Assembly (NCBI RefSeq): GCF_000003815.2
Contig: NC_049994.1
Span: 18,911,058-18,969,552, forward strand
Direction of reading: 5' to 3'
DNA length: 58,495 nt
From: Branchiostoma floridae
Lineage: Eukaryota > Chordata > Leptocardii > Amphioxiformes > Branchiostomatidae
The notes beneath the pieces were generated by a model. The model did no database searches, was not told the origin of the DNA, and saw nothing but the letters and a program-made list of their open reading frames with translations. Made by a program: the position numbers and the translations under genes. Below, piece after piece: positions 43,901 through 55,900 of this stretch (positions within the stretch are counted from its first letter, which is position 1; each line of letters starts with the position of its first letter).

Positions 43901-46900
43901 GAACTGACATACAGTTGTACAATAGAATTGTTTTCTAACCAGTAGTTAGGTGATCTTGTAGTTAGTAATACCTCCTGAACTCCTTTCTCTACAGGAAATG
44001 CTGTAGGACTGCAGTTCTAATTTAGGGGTTTCCTTCATTTTGGCTGTTTTCTGTGTCTTGCGTGTCTAACCCATGATATAACTTCTTAAGTTGTTATTCC
44101 ACTTTTTACATGTGACATTTAGATGATTCATTATCTCAGCACAAAGGACAGTATAGCTTAGTATTTGACAGTTAGCCCTACATATTTACCTTTAACTTAG
44201 AAATTATTTTTTTCTTCTAAAGTTACAATGTACAAGTCATGTACAGTGTTGTACCTTTCAAGTGAAAACACAATCATTTACCCATCTAATAGAAAAAGTT
44301 CTTTGTGGTCCTATTAATGATATTTTTAGCTGTTTCCAAGGCCAATATTTATTGTCGCAACAAACTAGCTGACAAGGGCAGCTAAGTCAGGTTGTTTGCT
44401 TGCATCTTAGATTGTGTCCTTGTCCCAGATCAGATCTTGACAACATAGTTTTATTGCAGACACATACCAGCTATGTTCAATGTGTTTAACATGTTTCTGT
44501 TGTTTTATAGTCTTTGAGAGTAACTTGTTTTCCCTGTTGTTTTTTTAGACAGTGAAGAAGTCAGGGAGTGACCCCAACCCTTACGTGGAGCTGTCGGTGG
44601 CACAGAAACACTGGAAAACCAAGGTGAGGTCAAGGTCATCTTCTTCTTGTGTTTGTAAACTGCTCTGTGATGGTCCCTTGACTTTGGGATTGACTGTGAC
44701 CAGCAACTGTGAGCCTCAGTGCTTACACCACATGTGTAGAAATATCATGCGTCTATATCTGGAGAAGACCAAGAGATAGGTTGAAAGTTCTGTTGAGTCA
44801 ATTTCTTTAGTTGGAGAAAAGTTTAATTTTCTCATTTTTTTTAAAAAGTGTGAGCCTCTTTTTGTGGGGTGATTCCTCATCCCCTGAACCTGGAGTTCAA
44901 ATCCCTTTTTTATGGTGGGCACCTATTCTTTTGCAACTAGGGTCCGTGGTAGTCCCATATTATTTCAGAGAAAGGGGTTTTTGACCATGGCGTTCTTTGC
45001 CCAGTTACTTTTAAAATTACTGTGGTGGATCCTAGATGTGTGACAAATTTGACCCCGATAGCTGCTTTTTTTGTCATGACCTATACTATATTATACTAAA
45101 CTGAAGGTGGATTCTGCCTATGGTAAGTGCTCAGACCCACAGTGCATGGCCTTAAATCCAAAGAAATGTTCCGTACTCCGCGTGTTCAGCACCAAGGACA
45201 GATATGTTAGTGAGTGGATGGTGTTCAGCACTAGGTACAGGTGTGTTTACCTGTGTGTGGATGGTGTTCAGCACCAGGGACAGGTGTGTTTACCTGTGTG
45301 GATGGTGTGCAGGACCAAGGACAGGTGTGTTTACCTGTGTGTGGATGGTGTTCAGTACCAGGGAAAGGTGTGTTTACCTGTGTGTGGATGGTGTTCAGCA
45401 CTAGGTACAGGTGTGTTTACGTGTGGATGGTGTTCAGCACCAAGGACAGGTGTGTTTGCCTGTGTGGATTGTGTTCAGCACTAGGTACAGGTGTGTTTAC
45501 CTGAGTGGATTGTGTTCAGCGCCAGGGACAGGTATATTTACCTGAGTGGATTGTGTTCAGCACTAGGTACAGGTGTGTTTACCTGTGTGTGGATGGTGTT
45601 CAGCACTAGGTACAGGTGTGTTTACCTGTGTGGATGGTGTTCATCACCAGGGACAGGTGTGTTAACCTGTGTGTGGATGGTGTTCAGCACCAGGGACAGG
45701 TGTGTTTACCTGTGTGTGGATGGTGTTCAGCACCAGGGACAGGTGCGTTTGCCTGTGTGGATGGTGTTCAGCACCAGGGACAGGTGTGTTTACCTGTGTT
45801 TGGATTTTGTTCAGCACCAGGGACAGGCATGTTTACCTGTCTGTGGATGGTGTTCAGTAGCAGGGACAGGTGTGTTTGTGTTTGGATTTTGTTCAGCACC
45901 AAGGACAGGCATGTTAACCTTCGTGTGGATGGTGTTCAGTATCAAGGACAGGCATGTTTACCTGTGTGTGGATGGTGTTCAGTAGCAGGGACAGGTGTGT
46001 TTATACTTTATACAAGTGATGATCCCAAACATGGATAAATGATTGGTACTGGTGTTGTTACCTCCTTGAAGGAGGGCTCCTTCATGGAGTTTTTGTGGTT
46101 GTCTGTATCAGCATTATCTCATGATCCTTTGGATTCCTTTGTTTTCAGAATAGACTGGTACAAATTAAAATCTGTACAGACTGTAATTGGAGTAGTCTCA
46201 TAGCAGTACCACTGATTTTCTGATAATCACAATCCCTTATCCTGACACATGTTTGTTCACTCATTTTTACATTTTGGAGCAAGTTAGAGCTTACCGTCAG
46301 GACTAATCTTGCCCAGGCTCATCTCTACTAACTGCATTAGAGGGGCATCTTTTTCTTTGGGGTGTAGCTGTTGAGCCATAGCCAGGGCTTCATGACAGAG
46401 ACTGACTGCTTTCTGGTGATCACCCAAGTGGTGACAGGCCATTCCCAGACCATTCAGGCAGACAACAATCTCAGGACGTGCAGAATTCTGACCATGGATG
46501 CTTCTGAACATCTGCAGAGCCTCTTCTAGGTGGCTGATAGCACTTTTTGATTGACCTGAGTTAACCAAGGCAGACCCCAGACTGACGAGTAACAAGGCAA
46601 TGTGAGGAAGTGCTATATTCTGGCCGTGGATGCTCCGGTACATCTGCAGTGCCTCTTCATAGTAACTGCTAGCTTTTTCCAGTTGACCCATGCTATCCCA
46701 GGCTGACCCCAGGTTGTACAGTGTTGCAGCAATGTCAGGGCGTGCTATGCTCTGATCATAGATAGCCCTGTACATCTGCAGTGCCTCTTCAAAGTAGCGG
46801 ATAGATTTTGTTTCATCAGTGAGATTGTGCCAAGCTGTTCCCAGATTGTTGAGTTCATTGGCGATGTCAGGATGTGGTGTATTTTCACCATAAACACTCC

Positions 46901-49900
46901 TGTACATCTGCAGTGCCTGTTCATAGTAGTCGATTGCTTTTACGTAATCGCCAAGCTTTTCCAAGGCTGATCCCACGTTGTTAAGTGATTGGGCAATGTC
47001 GGGATGTGCTGTAGTCTCACCATAGATACTCCTTCGCATCTGCAGTGCCTCTTCATGGTAGGTGATTGCTCTTCTGTGATCAGATAGTTTGTGGAAGGCC
47101 ACTCCCAGGTTGTTGAGTGACATGGCAATGTCGGGGTGTGCTGTTTCCTGACCATAGATACTCCTGCGCATCTGCAGTGCCTGTTCATAGCAGCTGATTG
47201 CTTTCCTGTAATCACCCAGGGCACTTAGGACTGATCCCGTGTTGGTTAGTGCTGTGGCAAAGTCAGAGTGTGTTGTATCCAGACCATGGATACTCCTGTA
47301 CATCTGTTGTGCCTGTTCAAGGTAGCTGATAGCTTTTCTGTAATCACCCAAATGCCTCCATGCTGCAGCCAGGTTGTTGAGGGACCTGGCAATGTCAGTA
47401 TGAGGTTTAGACTCACCATAGACACTCCTGCACATCTCCAGTGCTTGTTCGTGGTAGCTGATTGCTTTCCTGTGATCACCCAGAGAATCCCAGGTTTCCC
47501 CAAGATTGTTGAGTGAGGTGGCGATGTCAGGATGTGCTGTGTTCTGACCATAGATACTCCTGTACATCTGTAGTGCCTGTTCATCATAGCGGAGTGATTT
47601 TCTGTAATCACCCTGTTGGCGCAAGGAAGCCCCAAGATTGTTGAATGATTTGGCTATTGTAGGATGTGCTGTGTTATGACCATAGACACTCCTGTACATC
47701 TGCAGTGCCTGTTCATGGTAGCTGGTTGCTTTCCTGTAGTCACCCAGATGATGCCAGGCTCCCCCCAGGTTGTTGAGTGATGTGGCAATGTCAGTATGTA
47801 CTGTACTCTGTCCATGGACACTTCTCAACATCTGAAATGCCACTTCAAAGTAGCTGAGTGCTTTTCTGTAATCACCCAGATGACTCCAGGCTCCACCCAT
47901 GTTGTTGAGCAAGCCGGCAATGTAGGCATGTGCTGTAGTCTGGCCATAGATAGTCCTAAACATTTGCAGTGCCTGTTCATAGTGGCTAATTGCCTTCTTG
48001 TAATTACCCAGTGCAAACCATGTCATGCCCATGTTGTTGTAAACCCTGGCGATGTTGGGGTGTTCCCTACCCTGCCCTAGCTTCCCGTACATGTCTAGTG
48101 CAAGCTCATGACAGCCAACGGACATTTGGTACTGTCCAACCCTGTGGTAAGCAGGCCCAAGCATGTCAAATATGTCAATTTTCTCAGTCATAGTCAGAGT
48201 GTCTTCATGTTTTGTGATAGCCTCAACATGACAGCTGATAGCCAGCCTATAGTTACAGAGCTCATAATACATGAGTCCTTTCACATGTAGAGAATTCTTA
48301 TAGAGAACAGGGAATAGATTTAGACCTGATTTATCTCCAGACCATTCTGACAAAGCATGTTTGAGAGGAACTGCTGTAAAGTAGTATCTGAAGAGCTCTT
48401 GTTTATTTGTTACATGGAAAACAGGTTTCACAGCATTTGTTTGTACTTCATCATTGGTCTGTAGGGCTGTTTCCATTGAGGCCAAAGCGGACAGGTTTTC
48501 CTTCTGCCCTCCATTTGCAATGTAGGTTCTGAGCCTGAGTTCTGCTGAGATGCTGGTAAGCACTGTCAGGTGGTGTGCGTTGGTGGAACTTATCACTTGT
48601 TGGTTTTCCATTTCTTCTATTGTCTCCCAAACTGTGGTAGGTACAATGTGTGTGCTCAGAGCGAAGCAGTCTACAGCTACAGCTGGGAAGCGATAGAGTT
48701 TTTTCTTTACGTCGATTAGCCTTGCTGTAATTGTTTCCTTGTTACTGTACAGGTACTTTTGGATGTTCTCCCTCAGGGTCTCCTGTGCCAGTTGTTGAGC
48801 CATTTTGCCCCCATCAGCTTGCAGTATCTCTCCTGTGATGGCCTTGTATGTGTCAATCAAATCCTTGCCCCCTGCTATCAGACATGGGTTTCTTAAGATA
48901 GTGGCAAGGTGATATTCTTCCTTAAGGTATAGTTTGACATCCTTTTGCAGTTTTGAAGCCATGTTTTCTGGGGTGCTGATGAGTTCACTGGGTGGTTCAT
49001 CCACAGTTCCCTGCCTGCCCAGTGGAGTCTTGCTTGCCTTTGGCATGGACCCATCAAATGCAAACCCACGAGGGGTAACAGAGTCATGGTACCAGTTGTG
49101 AAGTGGATCCTCTGAGTAGAAGTCATTGAGAGATTTTATTCCCAGTGCTGGGAGAATGGTTTCTCCCAGATTGACCACCTTGAGGTGTAGATAGTGGGTC
49201 AGGTTGCGGAAATACACAAGACATTCTTCATTTTCTTCTTCTACCAAGATGGCAAACTCCAGGTCTGAGTATGGAGTTACCAGTCCTGTGGCCTGTGAAC
49301 CCAAACCTATCAGGGCATACTTGCAGGGAGGGGGACCCATTAACCCAATACTCTCTTCTACAAGTAGGCTAATGAACTCTTTCCTTTCTTGTGCAATGTT
49401 CTCAAACAAGTTCCTAACAGCCTGAGCTCGTTTTGCCTCTATCTCTTTGACACATGGGTCATCCTCATCATTTACATATGGATCCAGCTGCTGGTCAATG
49501 GTTTCCATCTCCAGCTTGATCTTGTCCCGCATCTCCTTCAGCTGTTTCTTGTGTTTTTCTGTCTCATCTTTGCATTTCGTATAACTTATGTCTAAGATAC
49601 ATTTGAGAAATGACTTCTCTACCTCTCTAATAGCTGTTTCTATGTTACCATTGAGGACTTGATCCTCTGACCTGGCTATTGCTGCATTGTAGAGTGCTGC
49701 TGCTTTGACAAAGTCTCCCCCGTCTCCTGTCTGCTGACCTCGCTTACTGTAGACATCCCCCAACTTGCACAGGGGCTCCACCTCTCTCTGGTACTGCTGG
49801 GCTGTGGGATCTGAGGGAAATGGAATTGATTGAGAATTGGAGAATGTTGGGAATGATCTTGATTGGATGTGAATTTTGATAGACAAAGGCCAAATGGCCA

Positions 49901-52900
49901 GAAAGCCCTTAGTCTGCCATTTCTCCTGAAAAATATATGATTCCCCCTTACCTCTCACATGCACCATCTTGAGTGCAGCTGCAAAGTGCTGCTCTGCTGA
50001 GTCCAGGTCTGCCCTGGCAAGGGAGGAGGCACCTTCCTTAAGGTGGTCACTGTACTGACTGAAAAAAGGAGGCCTTAAATTGTATAACACTAGAGGTGCT
50101 TGTCTTGCCCGGACTACAAAAACACAACTACTTTGAAGGTAAAATATCACAACACATGAAAAAAAATGGTAATTTATTACTAATGACAAACTAGTAAACA
50201 AGATTATAATGATTCATTTTCTACATGTAGGATCTTGACAGTTACATATCAGTGTGTGTTTGATATGGTTTTCAGCTTAAAACTTACTCCAGGTTTCTGT
50301 GGTTCGTCTGTAGCTTTGCTTTTAAACAATTTTACCTGAATTTCTATTACATGAAACTCTGTCATGTTAAACATTTTGTGATCCAGTGCCATGTACACAC
50401 CTATCTTACAAACATTTGAATATTTAGACAAAAATTTTTAAACTTTGGAAGCAACACTGGAAACTCTAACCTGATTTCTGACTGATCTTGAGTTGCATCA
50501 GTGTTTTTGATGTTCCCCATCTGTTGAGCTTTAGGAGGCTTTTTGGGTTTTGGTTGCTGCATGATACATACTAATTGTAAGTTGTTATTGCCCCCCTCGA
50601 CATAAAGTATATACTATTAGCTTATCTTTTCTTGAACACATTTGTGCTTTTTATCAGTTCCGTACAAAAAAAGATACTACCAGTATCATGTACACAAAAT
50701 ACATGTATGTACTTTATTGATAAAATTATTATGTATCTGCATTGTAAGGCAATGAAAGTTGGATGGTGAGGTAGTTGGCATGCAGAATGATACTTGGAGC
50801 ATTGGGCAAAAATCCAAAATATGTATTGTGAACAATCTGTATTCAAACAAACTTGTACAGTGCAGCTGAAACTTACTCACCCTTCTCACAGCTTCCCTGA
50901 TCTTCTCCATGTACTCAATGCGATGTTTCAGAGTGAGCTTCGTCTCCGGACCTCCACATTTTGTTAGGGCTTTCTTGTACATGGCAGCTGCCTTGGAGAA
51001 CTGGGATAGATCAGAGGTTTTCTTACCTTTCTCAAGGTAGAAATCACCGAGAGATTTCAGAACTTCAAGCTCCAAGAACATGTCACTGTTTGTCACTGCT
51101 GTTACCAATGTCTCTGTGTAAATGTCCTCACCCGAGCCCTGGGATTTTTGTATGTCTTTGTCCAATTGGTCACAAATCTCAGCCACCCTTAAAATATTGC
51201 TGTCAGCAGTACCCCAGTAGTCTGGTGACAGCCACAGAAAGTTCGGACTGTATCCCTGCAGCAGTTGTCTGGAGAGTTTCTCCATGTAGCCGATACGATG
51301 TTCCAGTGTTTGTCCCATATCTGGATCTGTGCAGCGCAGTAGGGCAGCAGCATACAGGGCAGCAGCCTTGTCAAACTCTGCTGGATCTTTACTGAGCTTG
51401 GCTTTCTTAAGATGCAGGTCCCCAAGACTTTTCAGGACTTCTACCTCACTAAACAGGACCTTACCAATAATGGCTTCTCTCAGTGCCTTTCCATAACCGA
51501 CTTCTTGGTCTACTTGATTATTTAGGCACAGCTCCAAGTCCTGTAGCTTGTTTGCCAGGCTGGTTATGTTTTTGTCTGACATTTTTGTGTTTTTATGTGA
51601 AAGGTTAACCTGCAATAAAAAAGAAAACTACGTAAAATTGGTTGTGTTTTTTCAGCCCAAATGAAGATTATTGGTTGATTTGATTGATTGGGGTATAAAT
51701 TTAATGTTGTGTATTGTTGGACATAACTTATTGTATATGCAAATGAGACTTTCTCTATTCAATCTTGTTTTAATGCCCCTTACCCTGGCCTTTACACTGT
51801 TTTAAGATTTTCACGGGACTATCCCTAGGAATGCTTGTACAATCTTGAATAACTCATTGCACTTTAGGTGCTCCACATGCTGGATATCTGGTCAGCAATC
51901 TTTTGCCCTCCTGGATACAAAATTTTCCGCCACTCCTTCTGTACTTAGATAAGAGACGATAAGTAATCTTGAAAATAACATTTACCCTAGAGAATTGAAT
52001 GCCTATGCCCTTAATACTAAGTCTGGATTGTCTAGACCCCACATACAGTTGTCCTCACCTGTCTTTGATGTACACGGTTAACTAAGTTGTGTATAAATCT
52101 CACCTGCCTGTATTAGACTTAGAGACTTACCTGTTACTCCTTATACAGCTTAGAGTTCTGGGTTTCCCCTCTGTCTCATATATTAGTTGGAACTGTGCAG
52201 CTGACAGCTGTGTTATGACAGCTGATAAAGTGACATGAGGGACTCTGCATGCTCTTTTCTGGAAGGCGAAGGCAGCCAATTTTGATTTTCTGTAACTCAT
52301 AGCTAGGAAAAGCTATCTTAATATGTATTTTGCAGTGTAGCAACCAAATTTTGCCTTCCTTGAATTTAGTGTAATATGTAGGGGGCTCTCCTAAATTCAA
52401 TAAGGCATTGTTGGACCCCCATGCAGACCCTCCTAGCTGCATGGGTTTCCCCTTTGTCCTATTCAATTATCAGTTGGAACTGTGGCTCTGGCCGGACTTT
52501 CCACCGACTCCCATGTGTAACTGATAAAGTCCGTAGCCATGCAGTGTCATATGACTGTTGGTTAGGCCATTCCAATTTATTTCCATGGTTCTTGGACAAT
52601 TTAAGGTAAAGAAAATTGCTTGCAGACATCATAAAAGTATAGGGCAGGGAGGAAAACTTGACTATGGCTGTATTTTTACTCCATAAAACTGTTCGCCAAG
52701 GTGTGTAATGCATTGGTCCTCAGTTTTTGTTTTTATGACATTTTCAGCAAATATTCAAAAACCCTTCTGGGAACCAACAGATTAAGATGGTGTGGCCTTA
52801 ACTGTGTTTGGATAAAAGGTAGCCACAAAGCTTATCTCCTTACTCAAACAACAGGAGGTACATTTGTAATTCAGACTTATGAGCAAACTACAACTTTGTA

Positions 52901-55900
52901 TTGAATCTGTCCTCTATGAGCCATGTTGTGTACCTCATCTACATAATTTATGGATTCAAAGTTGAATTATGTTAAATATACAAGTCCAATATTATGGTTC
53001 TGAGACAGAGGAAAAGACAGCAAATGCTTTTTGAAACGTCTCTGACTGTTTGTTTACAAATCTAGTCAGAGTGACCGTTATCATGACTTGTGCATATTTA
53101 GCTTAAAATCAAAGCCTGTCATATGACTGGTAGTTGATTGTTTCTGGGTGAAAGGTCACCTGTTATCTTAGGTAATACGTTTTACCTTTGCTCTGTGGGC
53201 ATGTTATTTTATATAGAAGGTGTGCATGATTGGCTTCTGAGTTTTAAATTGATCACGGCTACTATTTGTAAATCATAATTTACAAATATTAGCCAGAGAT
53301 CTAAAATAGTGTCAACTTAAGACTATAATACAGTCTGAAAGTTGCATCAGAATCCATTTAAGTGTGTTGAAAGTCATAAAGCACATTTTGTTTGAATGCT
53401 GTACAATCATGATAATATCATATATCTCCTATATTGCTTCCAAGTTATCAAATGTACCCTCTTCAGCCACAAGAAAAGACAAGACGGAAGGAACAGTATT
53501 CACGAAACATGTCCTGTTGGTAGCCATTGCAGTACAAACCTGCATCGCCGACTAATTGTGTTGTATGTTGAGCATAATTTGGTAACAGATCTGACCATAT
53601 TTGCATAATGCATTACCCAGTAAACCATCCCATGGCATAGCACACCAAGTTTGTACTGACCAGTTTATAAGAGTTAAGTTTATAATGCTCCTTTGTTATT
53701 TTGTATTACTGTAAGTCCAATAATTGTATTTGGTGGTTTTTGCAGTTGAAGGAATAGGGAGTAGTTCACGACATTTACTTTTAGCAGGGAGAACTTTTCT
53801 GGCCTCAGAGTGATCAAATACACATAAAATTGTGATGATGAAATTTTAGCGGTTGAATAAGTGACTGCTAATTTTGCTAGAATTACATTAATTTAACATA
53901 AGCGAAGCAAGAATTACTTATAGAGTAACTTCATTTGGTGTTCTTTAATGACTGGCATTCTTACTTACTTGTCATATCATCAGTTAGTGCACCAGTCATT
54001 TTGTCATGCAAATTCTGGACATTTTCCTTCTGTCTTCAAGTGACACCCATTCACTGTAGATCTGTTTTAATTTTTTCAACACTAGCATCCCTCTTTACTT
54101 GAATTGTTGAAAGTTCATCTGTGTTGGGTGAGTCCAATTTTGGTGTTGGAAATTACAGTTCAACTACAAAATGTATTTCAAGAATAGCATCCCTCTTGTA
54201 GTTATGCGTGCAGAATCTGGCAGCTTGATTCTGCACAAACTACAGTAACTGCAAGCATTAACCCCTCCCACAGTGACGTTGTGCTAACTAGATTTGCTCC
54301 ATTGTCAGCCTTGTCAGGTAAGGCTGAAACCTGATATGTGTAAACAAAGAGCCGTGACAAACACCTGCATGCACAGGTGGGCAAGCGGAACTGTGACCTT
54401 GGAAGGATTTATACGTCACAGGGACAAAACAAAATGGCGGCTGCATCGACAAGACTTAGTTTGGGGACACAACTCCGTGAAGAATTGTCCTGCAGTATCT
54501 GCCTGGAGCTGTTCACCAGGCCCAAGGTGCTGCCCTGTCAGCACACTTTCTGTCTGTCACCATGTCTGGAGAACCTTGCAGGGAGGGGAGGGGCCTTGAA
54601 GTGTGCTATCTGTCGTCAGCAGGTCAGGCTGCCACCCCAGGGGGTCGCAGGTTTGCCAGACAACCACCTGGTTACAAGTCTGTGTGAGAGGCTGCAAAAC
54701 CAGGCCACACTGTCAGGGGAAACAAAGGAACAACCCCAGTCTGGAAACAGGTGCAGCTTTCATCCCTCTGAGGTGCTTGAACTATACTGTAAACATTGCC
54801 ATATTGCAATTTGCAAACAGTGCTTAGAAGACGCTCATGACGGCCATCTCACAACAACTGCAAAAAAAGCTGCACAGGAAAGGAGTTTGACAGTCCAGAC
54901 ATTGATCAATGAGGGGAGGAACATTCAAGAAAGAGGTCATCACCATGGTAACCAAAGGCAAGGGAGGCATCAGCCTAAGAATTTAGTAATAACATTTGGA
55001 AATGGATCAGGGACTGGACAGTTAGATTATCCATATGGTGTGACAGTGTCAGATGAAGGGGAAGTCTTTGTAGCAAGCAGGTGGAACAATGAAATCCAAG
55101 TCTTCACCCTGCAGGGAACATTTGTCCGACAGTTCCAAACAGTCACGTCCGGCGGACTGAAGATGGGCCCAGAGGATGTGGCCATGGACGGGGAGGGGAA
55201 CCTGTGGGTGGTGGGGATGACAGACTACGGTCAGGTACCCCTGCAGTACAACAAACAGGGCAGCGTGCTGGGGACGTTTGATCTGAAGTTGTCACGATGG
55301 GTGAGGGGAGTTGCCTTGGACACCAGGAGGAACCACATCCTCATCACACAAACCACAGGAGACAAGGATGACAAACATGGTGAAGTTTTGGTGTTCAGGC
55401 CAGATGGGACACTTGTGAGAACTGTGGGTCAGCAGCAGGGGATGAAGCATCCATGGTACATCACTGTTGATGGAGAAGGGAACATTCTTGTGTCAGACTA
55501 TGATGGTCATTGTGTCTATATGTACAACGAAGACGGACAGTTTCTGTTCCAGTTTGGAGGTGAGGGAAGTGGTGAAGGTCAGCTGAAGGGTCCCCGTGGC
55601 ATCTGTACAGACAGGTCAGGTAACATCATCGTGTCAGACACGGGAAACAGGCGTGTGGAGATGTTTGACAAGACAGGAAAATTCCTCAAACACATTAACA
55701 TTGCTACAGACGTGAAGGTTCCACAGGCTGTTGCCATGGCACCACAGGGACAGCTGGTAGTGACTGATTATGAGAAACACACAGTCAGCATATTCCAGAA
55801 CTTCTGAATCTGCAAACTCAGCCTGTTGTAGCTATAGAGTATTGGTTTGCAACCTTTTTTTACTGTCCAACACTGTTACGGCATGGCATTGTGGATCATC

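Noticed and set aside
45107-46038. Several overlapping plus frames of 125-164 codons rich in C, V and G
   Set aside because: They are translations of a tandem minisatellite in three frames; none has a plausible non-repeat domain.
50249-50431. Separate 60-codon minus gene
   Set aside because: It contains the short linker exon proposed for gene C and otherwise intron sequence.
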